A stretch of 64,000 nucleotides of DNA, taken from the NCBI RefSeq assembly GCF_000165835.1, contig NC_014640.1, forward strand, positions 5,580,001 through 5,644,000. The letters are read 5' to 3'. This document shows, piece after piece, positions 1 through 7,857 of the stretch. Position 1 is the first letter of the stretch, and every line of letters begins with the position of its first letter. The notes under the pieces were generated by a model that did no database searches, was not told the origin of the DNA, and saw only the letters and a program-made list of their open reading frames with translations. This DNA comes from Achromobacter xylosoxidans A8 (GTDB taxonomy: Bacteria > Pseudomonadota > Gammaproteobacteria > Burkholderiales > Burkholderiaceae_B). Made by a program: the position numbers and the translations under genes.

Positions 1-2
1 GC

Positions 3-80
3 GGACTGCTGGTGGCGGACGACGTCGGCAATGTGGTGTGGCGGGTCGGTCCCGCTTCTACAATGGCCGCTCCCCAATAA
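3..80 (+). CDS. C-terminal end of a probable sorbosone/PQQ-type sugar dehydrogenase (partial)
   Basis: An open frame enters from the left edge and stops at the TAA at 78-80, giving 25 residues. It includes GLLVADDVGNVVWRV, which resembles the final beta-propeller blade of sorbosone dehydrogenase-like periplasmic PQQ enzymes, which often end in a LLVADD..G.VWRV pattern. Only the tail is visible, so the assignment rests on one motif. The next gene starts 20 bases later on the same strand. Confidence 0.5.
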   Translation, partial: GLLVADDVGNVVWRVGPASTMAAPQ

Positions 81-99
81 TTCAAGACCAGGAGTGAGC

Positions 100-804
100 A
101 TGAGCACGGAAAAAGTGGCGATCGTCACCGCCGGCGGCAGCGGCATGGGCGCGGCGGCGGCGCGCAAACTGGCGGCCGACGGCTGGCGCGTGGCCATCCT
201 GTCTTCCTCCGGCAAGGGCGAGGCCCTGGCGCAGGAACTGGACGGCCTGGGCATCACCGGGTCCAACCGCTCGCCCGAAGACCTGGCGCGGCTGGTGGAC
301 GCCACCCTGCAGAAATGGGGCAGGATCGACGCGGTAGTCAACAGCGCCGGCCACGGCCCCAAGGGTCCGCTGCTGGAAATCAGCGACGAGGACTGGCACC
401 TGGGCATGGAGTTCTACCTGCTGAACGTGGTGCGCATCGCGCGCCTGGTCGCACCGGTGATGAAGCAGCAGAAATCCGGCGCCATCGTCAATATCTCGAC
501 CTATGCCACCTTCGAGCCGGAAGCGTTGTTCCCCACGTCTGGCGTGTTCCGCGCCGGGCTGGCCGCCTTCACCAAGGTGTTCGCCGACGAATACGCCGAA
601 CACAATGTGCGGATGAACAACGTGCTGCCGGGCTTCATCGACAGCCTGCCTGAAAAGGAAGACCGCCGCACGCGCATCCCGATGGGTCGCTACGGCACCG
701 CCGAAGAGGTCGCGGACCTGATCGCCTTCCTGGCTTCCGACGCCTCTTCCTACATCACCGGCCAGAACATCCGCATCGACGGCGGCATCACGCGCTCGGT
801 CTGA
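100..804 (+). CDS. SDR family protein with altered catalytic motif
   Basis: A 234-residue Rossmann-fold short-chain dehydrogenase/reductase. The nucleotide-binding TAGGSGMG lies at residues 10-17, an NSAG motif at 81-84, and the C-terminal GQNIRIDGG is typical of the family. The start at 100 was preferred over a frame-compatible start at 31 because GGAG lies at 91-94 and the family N-terminus begins here. At the place where SDRs carry YxxxK, this protein reads S147-G-V-F-R151, so the usual catalytic Tyr and Lys appear to be absent. It may be a non-classical SDR, or a binding protein that kept the fold. Substrate unknown. Confidence 0.85.
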   Translation: MSTEKVAIVTAGGSGMGAAAARKLAADGWRVAILSSSGKGEALAQELDGLGITGSNRSPEDLARLVDATLQKWGRIDAVVNSAGHGPKGPLLEISDEDWHLGMEFYLLNVVRIARLVAPVMKQQKSGAIVNISTYATFEPEALFPTSGVFRAGLAAFTKVFADEYAEHNVRMNNVLPGFIDSLPEKEDRRTRIPMGRYGTAEEVADLIAFLASDASSYITGQNIRIDGGITRSV

Positions 805-826
805 CACCATCCTTTTGGACTAGTCC

Positions 827-893
827 CTCGTTCGAATGACGGTATTGAAGCCCGCCCTGGGCTTCAGTACCGTAGGTTTTCGCATTCGACGAG
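827..893 (+). repeat. Nested inverted repeat upstream of the DUF1800 gene
   Basis: An inner hairpin pairs 839-853 with 859-873 around a 5-base loop: 15 positions, one of them a T/G that would be a wobble pair in RNA. An outer pair joins 827-838 (CTCGTTCGAATG) to 883-893 (CATTCGACGAG) with one bulged base. The right outer arm runs into GAGGTG at 891-896, the likely ribosome-binding site for the start at 904. It may terminate transcription of the SDR gene, or fold in the DUF1800 mRNA and limit access to the ribosome-binding site. Confidence 0.6.
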
Positions 894-903
894 GTGCCTG
901 CGC

Positions 904-2469
904 ATGTCCGCTACGCCGTCAGCGGCTGCGCCGCAGTCCGCCGATCTCTCCCACCGCAAACCCACCCCGGGCCAGGCCTCGCGCTTCCTGGCGCAGGCCA
1001 CGTTCGGCCCCACGCCCGCCGACATCGACGCCGTGGTGCGCGACGGCTACGCGGCCTGGCTGGACGCGCAGCTGGCCATGCCGCCGTCGCAGACCCACTT
1101 CGATTGGCTGCTGCAACAAAAAAAGAACACCGAGGAGTTCAAGGGCAACGGCATCAACGCCCCCCTGGAATCCACGCTATGGCGCAAGTTCATCGCCGCG
1201 CCGGACCAGGTGCGCACGCGGGTGGCGTTCGCGCTGTCCGAGATCTTCGTGGTGGGCGTGTCGTCCATCACGGCGTCCTGGCCGCTGTTCGGCGCGGCCG
1301 GCTTCATGGACCTGCTGGCCGAGCATGCCCTGGGCAATTATCAGCAGCTGCTGACGGCGGTGACCCGCAACCTGTCCATGGGCTGCATGCTGACCTATCG
1401 CGGCAACCGCAAGGAAGATCCCAAGACCGGCCGCCATCCCGACGAGAACTACGCCCGCGAGGTCATGCAGCTGTTCAGCATCGGCCTGCTGGAGCTGGAG
1501 CCGGACGGCGCCGTCAGGATGGTGAACGGCGCGCCGGTGGAAACCTATGACAATGCCGACGTGCAGGGCCTGGCCAAGGTCTTCACCGGCTGGGACATCA
1601 ACGGCCCGGAAACCGATGTGGAGTTCCACCGCCGGCCCATGGCCCTGAACAACGGACTGCATTCCCTGGCTGAAAAGCGCTTCCTGGGCGCGGTGGTGCC
1701 GGCGGGCACCGACGGCCACCTGTCGCTCAAGCGCGCCATGGAGGTGATCTGCGCCCACCCCAACGTGGCGCCCTTCATCGGCACGCAACTGATCCAGCGG
1801 CTGGTCACCAGTAATCCCAGCCGCGCCTATGTCGGACGCGTGTCCGCCGCCTTCAACGACGATGGCGCCGGCGCGCGCGGCAACCTGAGGGCGGTGGTGC
1901 GCGCAGTCCTGCTCGACCCCGAGGCGCGCAACCCCGACCTGGCCGCCCCCGGCTGGGGCAAGGTGCGCGAACCCATCGTGCGCTTTGCGGCCTGGGCGCG
2001 GGCGTTCGGCGCCACCTCCAACAACGGCGCCTGGGCCATGCCGGACACCACCGACAACACGATCCGGCTGGCCCAGAGCCCGATGCGTTCGGCCAGCGTC
2101 TTCAATTTCTTCCGCCCGCGCTACGTGCCGCCGGTGACGGAACTGGCGCGCCAGCACCTGGTGGCGCCGGAACTGCAGATCACCGACGAGACCAGCATCG
2201 CCGGCTACCTGAACTTCCTGGCCATCTATGTGGACCGGGGCTGGGAGGATCTGCAGACCCCCTACACCGCCGAGATCGCGCTGGCCCAGGATCCGTCCGC
2301 GCTGGTGGCGCGGGTGGCGCTGCTGCTGGCGGGCGACGCCTACTCCGCCGAGACCGCTGGCGCCATCGCGCGGGCCGTGGCAACCATACCCGCGGGCCGG
2401 CCGCGCGACCGGGTGCGCGCCTCTATCATGCTGGTGGCCGCCAGCCCCGAATACCTGGTGCAGAAATGA
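904..2469 (+). CDS. DUF1800 domain-containing protein
   Basis: 521 residues matching the DUF1800 family. The hallmark DENYAREVMQLFSIG motif is at 180-194, RFLAQATFGPT near 27-37, and a C-terminal PMRSASVFNFFRP block is present. The biochemical role of the family is not established. These genes are very often paired with a DUF1501 gene, as here, where the stop overlaps the next start by four bases (ATGA), implying translational coupling. No convincing export signal is visible at the N-terminus, although the partner has a Tat signal. ATG at 904 follows GAGGTG at a good distance. Confidence 0.9.
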   Translation: MSATPSAAAPQSADLSHRKPTPGQASRFLAQATFGPTPADIDAVVRDGYAAWLDAQLAMPPSQTHFDWLLQQKKNTEEFKGNGINAPLESTLWRKFIAAPDQVRTRVAFALSEIFVVGVSSITASWPLFGAAGFMDLLAEHALGNYQQLLTAVTRNLSMGCMLTYRGNRKEDPKTGRHPDENYAREVMQLFSIGLLELEPDGAVRMVNGAPVETYDNADVQGLAKVFTGWDINGPETDVEFHRRPMALNNGLHSLAEKRFLGAVVPAGTDGHLSLKRAMEVICAHPNVAPFIGTQLIQRLVTSNPSRAYVGRVSAAFNDDGAGARGNLRAVVRAVLLDPEARNPDLAAPGWGKVREPIVRFAAWARAFGATSNNGAWAMPDTTDNTIRLAQSPMRSASVFNFFRPRYVPPVTELARQHLVAPELQITDETSIAGYLNFLAIYVDRGWEDLQTPYTAEIALAQDPSALVARVALLLAGDAYSAETAGAIARAVATIPAGRPRDRVRASIMLVAASPEYLVQK

Positions 2470-3857
2470 AGAGCTCCCGCTCCGATGCGCAGACCAGCCG
2501 CCGCGAATTCCTGCTGCGCGCCTGCGCGCTGGGCGCCACCGGGGCCGCCGCGCCGCTGGCGCTGAACCTGGCGGCCCTGGGCGCAGCGGCCGCGCAATCG
2601 GCGCCAGCTTCTTCCTACAAGGCGCTGGTCTGCGTGTTCCTGTATGGCGGAAACGACCCCTACAACTCGCTGGTGCCCTACGACGCGGCTTCATACAAGG
2701 CGTATGCCCAGGCGCGCACCGACATCGCGCTGCCGCGCGACGCCCTGCAGGCCACCGCGCTGCGCGGCAAGCAGCCCGCGCCCGGCGGCGTGCAGTTTGC
2801 ACTGGCCCCGTCGCTGGCGCCGCTCAAGCCCTTGTACGAAAGCGGCGACATGGCGGTGCTGCTGAACATAGGCCCGCTGGTCGTGCCCACGTCCAAACAG
2901 GAATACATCGGCGCGCGCGTGCCCTTGCCGCCCAAGCTGTTCTCGCACAACGACCAGCAGTCGTACTGGCAGGCGCTGGCGCCGGAAGGCGCCGCATCGG
3001 GCTGGGCCGGAAGGCTGACGGACCTGTACGCTGACGCCAACGCGCAACGCACCTTCACGGGCATTACGGCGGGCGGCAGCAGCGTGCTGCTGGCCGGGCG
3101 CAAGATTGCCGGATACCGCGTGGGCATCCATGGTTCCACGCAGATAGACCCGCTGACCCGCGACATGTATGGCTCCAGCGCCTGCACCGCCTTGCTGCGC
3201 CAACTGATCACCCAGCCGCGCGAGCATCTGATGGAACGCGAGATGTCGCGCATCGCCGCGCAGTCCATCGACGCCGATGCACGCCTGCGCGCAGCGCTTG
3301 CCGACGTAGCCGTGCCCGGCGATTTCTCATCGCCACTCGCGCAGCAGTTGAAGATCGTCGCCCGCATCATCGCCGCCAGGCAGGCGCTGGGCGCGCGCCG
3401 TCAGGTCTTCTTCGTGTCGCAGAACGGCTATGACAATCACGCGGGCCTGAACGACACCCACCCCGCCCTGCTCAAGGAACTGGGCCAGGCCCTGGCCGCG
3501 TTCCAGCAGGCCTTGTCGGCGATAGGCGTGGCCGACCAGGTGACCACCTTCACCGCATCCGAATTCGGCCGCACCCTGGGTTCCAACGGCAACGGCTCGG
3601 ACCATGGCTGGGGCTCGCACCACTTCGTGCTGGGCGGCGCCGTCCAGGGCGGCCGCTACTACGGCAGCCATCCGGAAATCGCCCTGGACGGCCCCGGCTT
3701 CGTCGACAACGGCCGCCTCTTGCCCACCCTGGCCGTGGACCAGTTGGGCGCGTCCCTGGGCGCCTGGTTCGGCGCTGGCCGCGAGGATCTGGGCCTGGTG
3801 TTCCCGAACCTGCGGCGCTTCGACGCGCAGGCGCTGGACCTGCTGCCGCGCGCCTAG
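2466..3857 (+). CDS. DUF1501 domain-containing protein, Tat-exported
   Basis: 463 residues. The N-terminus carries a twin-arginine signal (SRREFLL at about 11-17, a hydrophobic stretch, and an AAAAQSA cleavage region near 42). The remainder matches DUF1501, a family with an alkaline-phosphatase/sulfatase-like fold: FLYGGNDPYNSLVP near 58, a SHNDQQSYWQ block, and TASEFGRTLGSNGNGSDHGWG toward the C-terminus, with the acidic and histidine residues expected of a metal site. Likely periplasmic. It overlaps the DUF1800 stop by four bases, so the two probably act together. Substrate unknown. Confidence 0.9.
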   Translation: MKSSRSDAQTSRREFLLRACALGATGAAAPLALNLAALGAAAAQSAPASSYKALVCVFLYGGNDPYNSLVPYDAASYKAYAQARTDIALPRDALQATALRGKQPAPGGVQFALAPSLAPLKPLYESGDMAVLLNIGPLVVPTSKQEYIGARVPLPPKLFSHNDQQSYWQALAPEGAASGWAGRLTDLYADANAQRTFTGITAGGSSVLLAGRKIAGYRVGIHGSTQIDPLTRDMYGSSACTALLRQLITQPREHLMEREMSRIAAQSIDADARLRAALADVAVPGDFSSPLAQQLKIVARIIAARQALGARRQVFFVSQNGYDNHAGLNDTHPALLKELGQALAAFQQALSAIGVADQVTTFTASEFGRTLGSNGNGSDHGWGSHHFVLGGAVQGGRYYGSHPEIALDGPGFVDNGRLLPTLAVDQLGASLGAWFGAGREDLGLVFPNLRRFDAQALDLLPRA

Positions 3858-3879
3858 AGCCGCGCCGGCAGCGGCGGGC

Positions 3880-5517
3880 TCATAGCTGCCGCGCCTGTTC
3901 GCGCAGCAGGTACTTCTGGATCTTGCCCGTGGCGGTCTTGGGCAGCGGGCCGAACACGAAGGTGCGCGGCACCTTGAAGCCCGCCAGCCGGGTGCGGCAG
4001 AAGCCGGTCAATTCGTCCGCGCTTGCCGCGCAGCCGTCCTTCAGCGTGACGAAGGCGCAGGGCGTCTCGCCCCATTTGGCGTCGGGCCGCGCCACCACCG
4101 CCGCTTCCAGCACGGCGGGGTGCGCGTACAAGACATCCTCGACCTCTACCGTCGAGATGTTCTCGCCGCCGGAGATGACGATGTCCTTGGCGCGGTCCTT
4201 GATCTGCATGTAGCCATCGGGGTGCACCACGGCCAGATCGCCGGTATGGAACCAGCCGCCCGCGAAGGCCTCGGCGGTGGCCTGGGGGTTCTTCAGATAT
4301 CCCTTCATCAGCGTGTTGCCGCGCATCATGATTTCGCCCACGGTGACGCCGTCCGGCGGCACGGGGTCCAGGGTGGCGGGATCCAGCACGCGGACCTGTT
4401 CCATCGTGTGCTTGCGCACGCCGATGCGCGCCTTGAGCGCGGCCTGTTCCTCCAGCGGCAGATCGCTCCAGGCCTCGTGCCAGGCGCAGCTGATCGAAGG
4501 ACCATAGCTCTCGGTCAGGCCATACAGGTGCGTGACGTCTATGCCCAGTTCATCCATCGCCGCAATCACGGCGGCCGGCGGCGGCGAGCCGCCCGTAAGC
4601 ACCTGCACCGGACGCGAGGCGCGGCGCTTGATCTCCGGCGGACTGTTGATGAGCATGCCCAGCACCACCGGCGCGGCGCAGAAATAATCGACCCCGTGCG
4701 CCTGGATGGCATCGAAGACGGCGCCGGCCTCGACCCGCCGCAGGCACACGTTGGTTCCGGCCAGCAGCGCAATGGTCCAGGGAAAACTCCAGCCATTGCA
4801 ATGGAACATCGGCAAGGTCCAGAGGTACACGGCATGCTGGCGCATGTCGCAGGCCAAGGCGTTGCCCATCGCATTCAGGTAAGCGCCGCGATGGTGGTAC
4901 AGCACGCCCTTGGGGCTGCCGGTGGTGCCGGAGGTGTAGTTCAGGCACAGCGACTGCCATTCGTCCGCCGGCCAGGGGAATCCGGCCTGCGCATCGCCCG
5001 ACGCCAGCAGCGCCTCGTAGCTCATTTCCCCGATCAGCTCGCCCGGCCCGCCGTACTCGGGGTCGTCGATGTCCACCACCCGGATCGGCCTGCGGCTCTT
5101 GGCCAGCGCCTGCGCCATGACGGGCGCGTACTCGCGGTCCGTCAGCAGCACCGTCGCTGCGCCGTGCTCCAGGATGAAGGCCAGCGTTTCCGCGTCCAGC
5201 CGGGTGTTCAGGGCGTTGAGCACCGCGCCCGCCATGGCGACGCCGAAATGGGCTTCGTACAGCGCCGGGATGTTGGGCGCCATCACGGCCACCGTATCGC
5301 CGGGCCGCACGCCCAGGCGCGCCAGCCCGCTGGCCAGCTGGCGGCAGCGCGCGTAGGTCTGCCGCCAGCTCTGGCGCAGCGCGCCATGGACGATGGCGGT
5401 GCGCTCCGGATAGACCTTGGCCGCGCGCTCGATGAATGTCAGCGGAGTAAGCGCCAGGTGGTTGGCGCTGTTGCGTGCGATATCCAGGACATGATGGTCG
5501 GGTGTGTCGGCGGGCAT
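3880..5517 (-). CDS. Acyl-CoA synthetase (AMP-forming), medium/long-chain type
   Basis: A 545-residue ANL-superfamily adenylating enzyme: carboxylate + ATP + CoA gives acyl-CoA + AMP + PPi. The P-loop [11 protein letters not shown] is at 194-204, the adenine-binding YGLTE motif is mid-protein, GWFHTGDLA and the hinge IKDRAKD follow, and the catalytic lysine is K532 in TATGKIQKY. Overall pattern ([12 protein letters not shown]) resembles the fatty-acyl/methylthioacrylate-pathway ligases. It lies 36 bases downstream of the unknown 429-residue gene on the same strand, so the two probably share a promoter at the GntR palindrome. That would make it the CoA-activating step of the neighbouring catabolic locus (inference). 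Confidence 0.92.
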   Translation of the reverse strand: MPADTPDHHVLDIARNSANHLALTPLTFIERAAKVYPERTAIVHGALRQSWRQTYARCRQLASGLARLGVRPGDTVAVMAPNIPALYEAHFGVAMAGAVLNALNTRLDAETLAFILEHGAATVLLTDREYAPVMAQALAKSRRPIRVVDIDDPEYGGPGELIGEMSYEALLASGDAQAGFPWPADEWQSLCLNYTSGTTGSPKGVLYHHRGAYLNAMGNALACDMRQHAVYLWTLPMFHCNGWSFPWTIALLAGTNVCLRRVEAGAVFDAIQAHGVDYFCAAPVVLGMLINSPPEIKRRASRPVQVLTGGSPPPAAVIAAMDELGIDVTHLYGLTESYGPSISCAWHEAWSDLPLEEQAALKARIGVRKHTMEQVRVLDPATLDPVPPDGVTVGEIMMRGNTLMKGYLKNPQATAEAFAGGWFHTGDLAVVHPDGYMQIKDRAKDIVISGGENISTVEVEDVLYAHPAVLEAAVVARPDAKWGETPCAFVTLKDGCAASADELTGFCRTRLAGFKVPRTFVFGPLPKTATGKIQKYLLREQARQL

Positions 5518-5553
5518 CGGAGTCTCACAGAGGCGAAACGCTCACCGCGCCCT

Positions 5554-6843
5554 TCAGGCGGCGGCTTGCGGGGACAGGCCGCGCAGCGTGGCGCGCAGCA
5601 GGGAATCGCTCAGGTCCGCGTCCGCCTGCATCAAGCGCTGCAGCAAGCGGTCGGGACTGTCGCCAGCAGTTTCCAGATGCCAGCCGTACAGGTGCAGTCC
5701 GTTCAGCACGTAGGCATCGTCCAGGCCTTCCAGCACGGCATGCCGGCGCGGCGCGCGCGCGGACGGCGGCAAGGCATTGTCGGCGCAGTCCGCCACCAGA
5801 ATGGAAGTCGGCTTGGAAAAATAATCCGCCACCCGCGCGCGGGCTTGCTCGAGCCGGCGCAGTGCCGCGGCATCCAGCGGTTCATCCGCCAGACGCACTT
5901 TGAGCAGCACGTTGCGCTGGTCGAGTTCGACGATGTGCAGGTCTTTCTCGACCCAATCCGCATGGACCGGCACGTTCTTGCGGCGGAAGACTTCCGCGGC
6001 CGCCAACCCCGCTCCCAGGCCTTCGCCGGCAAGCAGCTGCTTGAAGAAATCCCGCTCGGCCATCGCGCGATCCAGTTCCTGCAGCTCCAGGTCGAGCGCA
6101 TGGCGTTCGCGCAGGCACTGCGCGCGGCGGGCATGCAATTGCTCATCCGCCGCGCCGCGTTGCAGATCCAGCCACGCCGCCAGGCGCACGCCGCTGCGCT
6201 GGCCCAGGCGTTCTATGCAGCGGCGCAATTCCCGCAGGAACAGCGCCGCGCCCGCCTCGTCCTGGGCCAACCCCGGCGCCAGCGCCGGCAGCAGCAGCAG
6301 GCGGCCGGGCGGTTCGCTGGCGTAGCTGGCCAGCGTCATGCCCGACCCTGTCTCCAGAATGCTCGCGCCCGGCGCCGCAGACAAGGTCGCGCCAGGCTGA
6401 AAACAGCGCGCGGCTTCGGTGAAGAGCGTGCGGAAAGGCTCGCCCGCCTGCCGTGGCGCGGCGTCGCCCTCGAGCGCCTGGCTGCTCACCGTCCGGGGCA
6501 GGAGAGGCTCGGACCAATCGTAGGGAAGGATGTCTTGCAGGGTATGCACGCCCACCGTGCGCGGCGCGGGAACCAGGACGACCAGCGTGCCGCCCGCGCC
6601 CAGCAGGCGTTTGAACTGCTCGCGCCAGTGGCGGCTGGTGGCCAGCAGCCATTCCGAGGCGCCCACGCCCAACACCGGCGGATCGGTGCGTTCGCAGGCG
6701 GCCTCCAGCACCGGGTACAGCCCGGCGGGATCCCATATGAGCACGTCCGCCCGGTCCAGCGACGCGGGCTGATCAAAGGACAGGACGGCATCCAGGCCAT
6801 GGGGCGCGAGTGCCAACGCAAGGTCGAGCGTAGAAATATTCAT
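5554..6843 (-). CDS. Unrecognised two-domain protein; possible GATase-like + nuclease-fold-like halves
   Basis: 429 residues that I cannot assign to a named family. The first 210 residues read like an alpha/beta Rossmann or class-I glutamine-amidotransferase-like fold (DVLIWDP, then a GGTLVVLVP strand near 85, and PPGRLLLLPAL near 178). Residues about 222-262 are charged and helical, probably coiled coil. Residues about 263-390 have the strand/helix order of PD-(D/E)xK nuclease-fold domains: a strand with D301, then LLK (313-315) where ExK is expected, then a TSILVAD strand. If the comparison holds, the acidic catalytic residue is replaced by Leu. Divergent from gntR and upstream of the acyl-CoA synthetase. 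No strong ribosome-binding site precedes the ATG. Confidence 0.7.
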   Translation of the reverse strand: MNISTLDLALALAPHGLDAVLSFDQPASLDRADVLIWDPAGLYPVLEAACERTDPPVLGVGASEWLLATSRHWREQFKRLLGAGGTLVVLVPAPRTVGVHTLQDILPYDWSEPLLPRTVSSQALEGDAAPRQAGEPFRTLFTEAARCFQPGATLSAAPGASILETGSGMTLASYASEPPGRLLLLPALAPGLAQDEAGAALFLRELRRCIERLGQRSGVRLAAWLDLQRGAADEQLHARRAQCLRERHALDLELQELDRAMAERDFFKQLLAGEGLGAGLAAAEVFRRKNVPVHADWVEKDLHIVELDQRNVLLKVRLADEPLDAAALRRLEQARARVADYFSKPTSILVADCADNALPPSARAPRRHAVLEGLDDAYVLNGLHLYGWHLETAGDSPDRLLQRLMQADADLSDSLLRATLRGLSPQAAA

Positions 6844-6886
6844 ATCGCTAATCCGTACTTGACTTTCGAAATCAATATATCATAAA

Positions 6887-6902
6887 GTCTAGTTAACTAG
6901 AC
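6887..6902. promoter_or_regulatory. Perfect 16-bp palindrome, candidate GntR/HutC operator
   Basis: GTCTAGTTAACTAGAC is identical on both strands and lies in an AT-rich gap in otherwise GC-rich DNA. It is about 43 bases from each of the two divergent start codons (6843 minus, 6945 plus). Each half contains GTCTAG, compatible with the GT-x-TA-x-AC type of operator used by HutC-subfamily GntR regulators. On the plus strand, TTAACT inside the palindrome and TATATA at 6917-6922 are spaced like a weak -35/-10 pair, so binding would block the promoter. Confidence 0.7.
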
Positions 6903-6944
6903 AAATATACAAATCCTATATACATATCCCGGAACCCAGCTGTC

Positions 6945-7784
6945 ATGTCCACTATTACGAACGTACGCAGCGAGCCCCCCGTCGCCAGCCCCGTGGCGCT
7001 GGACCGGGACTCCCCTCTGCCGCTCTATGTGCAGATCAAGCGGCGCGTGCTGATGATGATCCTGAATTGGCAGCAGGAAAGCGACCGCTTCCACACTGAT
7101 CATGAGCTGAGCGAGCAATTCGACGTCAGCCGCATGACGGTGCGGCAGGCCATCCAGGAACTGGTGGACGAGGGCTATCTGCGGCGGGTCCGCGGGTCCG
7201 GCACTTTCGTCTGCGCCCCCAAGATCGACGAGCAGTTCAGCCCGGCCATGGACTTCATCGACCAATGGTCGGCGCACGGCCGCCCCCTCAGCCTGCGGGT
7301 GCTGCACTGCGCCCAGGAGCCCGCCTCCAACGCCGTGGCGCGCGAGCTGGACGTGGCGCCGGGCACGCCGGTCTGGAGCATTCTGCGCCTGCGCACGGTT
7401 CAGCAGGTGCCGATTTCGATCGACTACCGCTATGTGCGCGTCGACCGCATCCCGCACATCGACGCCCGCCAGGCCGAGGCCGGTTCCCTGCTGGAACTGA
7501 TCGGCCGCCAGGTCGAGCTGGCCTACGGCAACCTCAAGATCGAAGGCGGCGCGGTGCAGGCCGAACATGCCGACTACCTCAGCCTGCTGCCCGGAGACCC
7601 GGTGCTGACGCGGCACCTCGTGTATTTCGACAAACAGGATCGGCCGGTCATGTCCGGCCTGTCCCACTACCGCGCGGACCAGGTCCGGTACTCGGTGCGC
7701 GTGCCGCTGCAGAACGGCGCAGGCAAGACGGACCAGGTGTCGGACTCGCTCGAGTTCCGCAACCCCTCAGGCGTAGGGGACTAG
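6945..7784 (+). CDS. GntR family regulator, HutC subfamily (UTRA domain)
   Basis: 279 residues. The N-terminal winged helix-turn-helix spans roughly residues 20-92 (PLYVQIKRRV, ELSEQFDVSRMTVRQAIQELVDEG, VRGSGTFV), typical of GntR. A UTRA ligand-binding domain follows (about 105-260, with VWSILRLRTVQQVPISIDYRYV). HutC-type regulators sense a pathway substrate or intermediate. Being first in the plus-strand run and beside a 16-bp palindrome, it very probably controls itself, the transporter/catabolic genes that follow and the divergent minus-strand pair. The inducing ligand is unknown. Confidence 0.93.
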   Translation: MSTITNVRSEPPVASPVALDRDSPLPLYVQIKRRVLMMILNWQQESDRFHTDHELSEQFDVSRMTVRQAIQELVDEGYLRRVRGSGTFVCAPKIDEQFSPAMDFIDQWSAHGRPLSLRVLHCAQEPASNAVARELDVAPGTPVWSILRLRTVQQVPISIDYRYVRVDRIPHIDARQAEAGSLLELIGRQVELAYGNLKIEGGAVQAEHADYLSLLPGDPVLTRHLVYFDKQDRPVMSGLSHYRADQVRYSVRVPLQNGAGKTDQVSDSLEFRNPSGVGD

Positions 7785-7857
7785 CCCGACTACGTTTTCG
7801 CTGTTCGTGGAAGTTGCTGCACACCCCAAATCCCGCATCAGGTACAGGAGTAGCACC

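Noticed and set aside
4120..6885. Long open frame of about 920 codons on the plus strand
   Set aside because: It lies opposite the acyl-CoA synthetase and the unknown 429-residue gene, is rich in Arg/Ala/Gly/His without any domain pattern, and is an effect of high GC content. Similar antisense frames oppose several other genes here.
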